In this document: piece by piece, positions 21,539 to 21,773 of the stretch
How positions within the stretch are numbered: position 1 is the stretch's first letter
Layout of the letters: every line of letters starts with the position of its first letter
Origin: RUG14223 sp051881075
GTDB lineage: Bacteria; Bacillota; Clostridia; Oscillospirales; Acutalibacteraceae
NCBI GenBank assembly: GCA_051881075.1
Contig: JBJEPE010000018.1
Coordinates: forward strand, 1-21,773
Reading direction: 5' to 3'
DNA length: 21,773 nucleotides
Notes under the pieces: model-generated
What the model was told of the DNA's origin: nothing
The model's database searches: none
What the model saw: only the letters and a program-made list of their open reading frames with translations
Translations under genes and position numbers: made by a program

Positions 21539-21773
21539 TGTACGCAACATTGCTGTCGGTCTTACCGACCCTTGGGGAAGGGGGTTGGGGGATGGGGACA
21601 CAAGTACTTAGATTATAATGTATTGAATTATAGCAAGTTGACTACAAAGTTAAAATCTCTACACTAGAGTTTCGATGCGTGAATTAATTTTGATATAATT
21701 ATACTTTGTGCGCTGTAAGCGAAGCATAAAAGCGTTAAGGAAAGGGAGCAGGGAAAACCCATCGCAAGGGTTT
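21539..21773 (-). repeat. Repeat blocks copy D, inverted, cut by the window end
   Basis: 21539-21570 is the TGTACGCAACATTG module with palindrome GTCGGTCTTACCGAC. From 21570 to 21650 runs the complement of block 2, lacking H4 and half of H3. From 21651 to 21773 runs the linker and the complement of block 1 up to hairpin H2 (21751 onward), where the window stops. Apart from an extra stretch of about 22 nt in the linker, it matches 11639-11822 closely. Confidence 0.85.

Overview
The window looks like the chromosome of a low-to-moderate-GC, endospore-forming member of the Clostridia. I infer this from Firmicutes-type promoters (several close matches to TTGACA-N17-TATAAT), strong AGGAGG-type ribosome binding sites, heavy use of ATA for isoleucine, CCA-encoded tRNAs, ferredoxins of anaerobe type, a SleB-type spore cortex hydrolase behind a sigma-G-like promoter, a class D-like sortase and BspA-type surface repeats. 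I cannot name the species.

Layout. 1-236: short dispersed-repeat modules. 440-1411: membrane di-heme b plus extracellular FMN-domain protein. 1650-3641: four closely spaced membrane-protein genes (ExbD-like, MFS transporter, two small membrane proteins). 3720-3960: a complete tRNA-Met/tRNA-Glu unit with promoter and terminator. 4072-4887: purine nucleoside phosphorylase. 5045-7550 (minus strand): a self-contained operon with its own promoter and terminator, encoding a secreted protein with an LPXTG-like LDFTG tail, a sortase and a four-helix membrane protein. 7777-9470: a Crp/Fnr regulator divergent from a two-gene ferredoxin operon, with overlapping divergent -10 boxes and one dyad operator. 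9875-10537 (minus): a SleB-type hydrolase with a structured leader. 10916-11341: a UspA/HUP-like protein. 11414-13125: about 1.7 kb without genes, built from hairpin-rich repeat modules. 13119-14969 (minus): secreted transglutaminase-like protein. 15121-17187: proB-proA. 17258-18788 (minus): a coiled-coil-like cytosolic protein and a leucine-rich-repeat membrane protein. 19164-21189: a flippase-like membrane protein and a family 2 glycosyltransferase, overlapping. 21310-21773: the same repeat family in opposite orientation, cut by the window end.

How the parts work together. ProB and ProA carry out the first two steps of proline synthesis. The Crp/Fnr protein probably senses a redox or nitrosative signal and switches on the ferredoxin pair while shutting down its own gene. 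The sortase operon probably anchors its own first product. The flippase-like protein and glycosyltransferase probably act on envelope lipids or polysaccharide.

The most unusual material is the dispersed repeat family. It is made of small hairpin blocks that occur in different orders and orientations. One hairpin shows paired base changes between copies, another has its loop reversed in one copy, one copy is broken at a hairpin and joined to a different module, and one module supplies the stop codon of a neighbouring gene.
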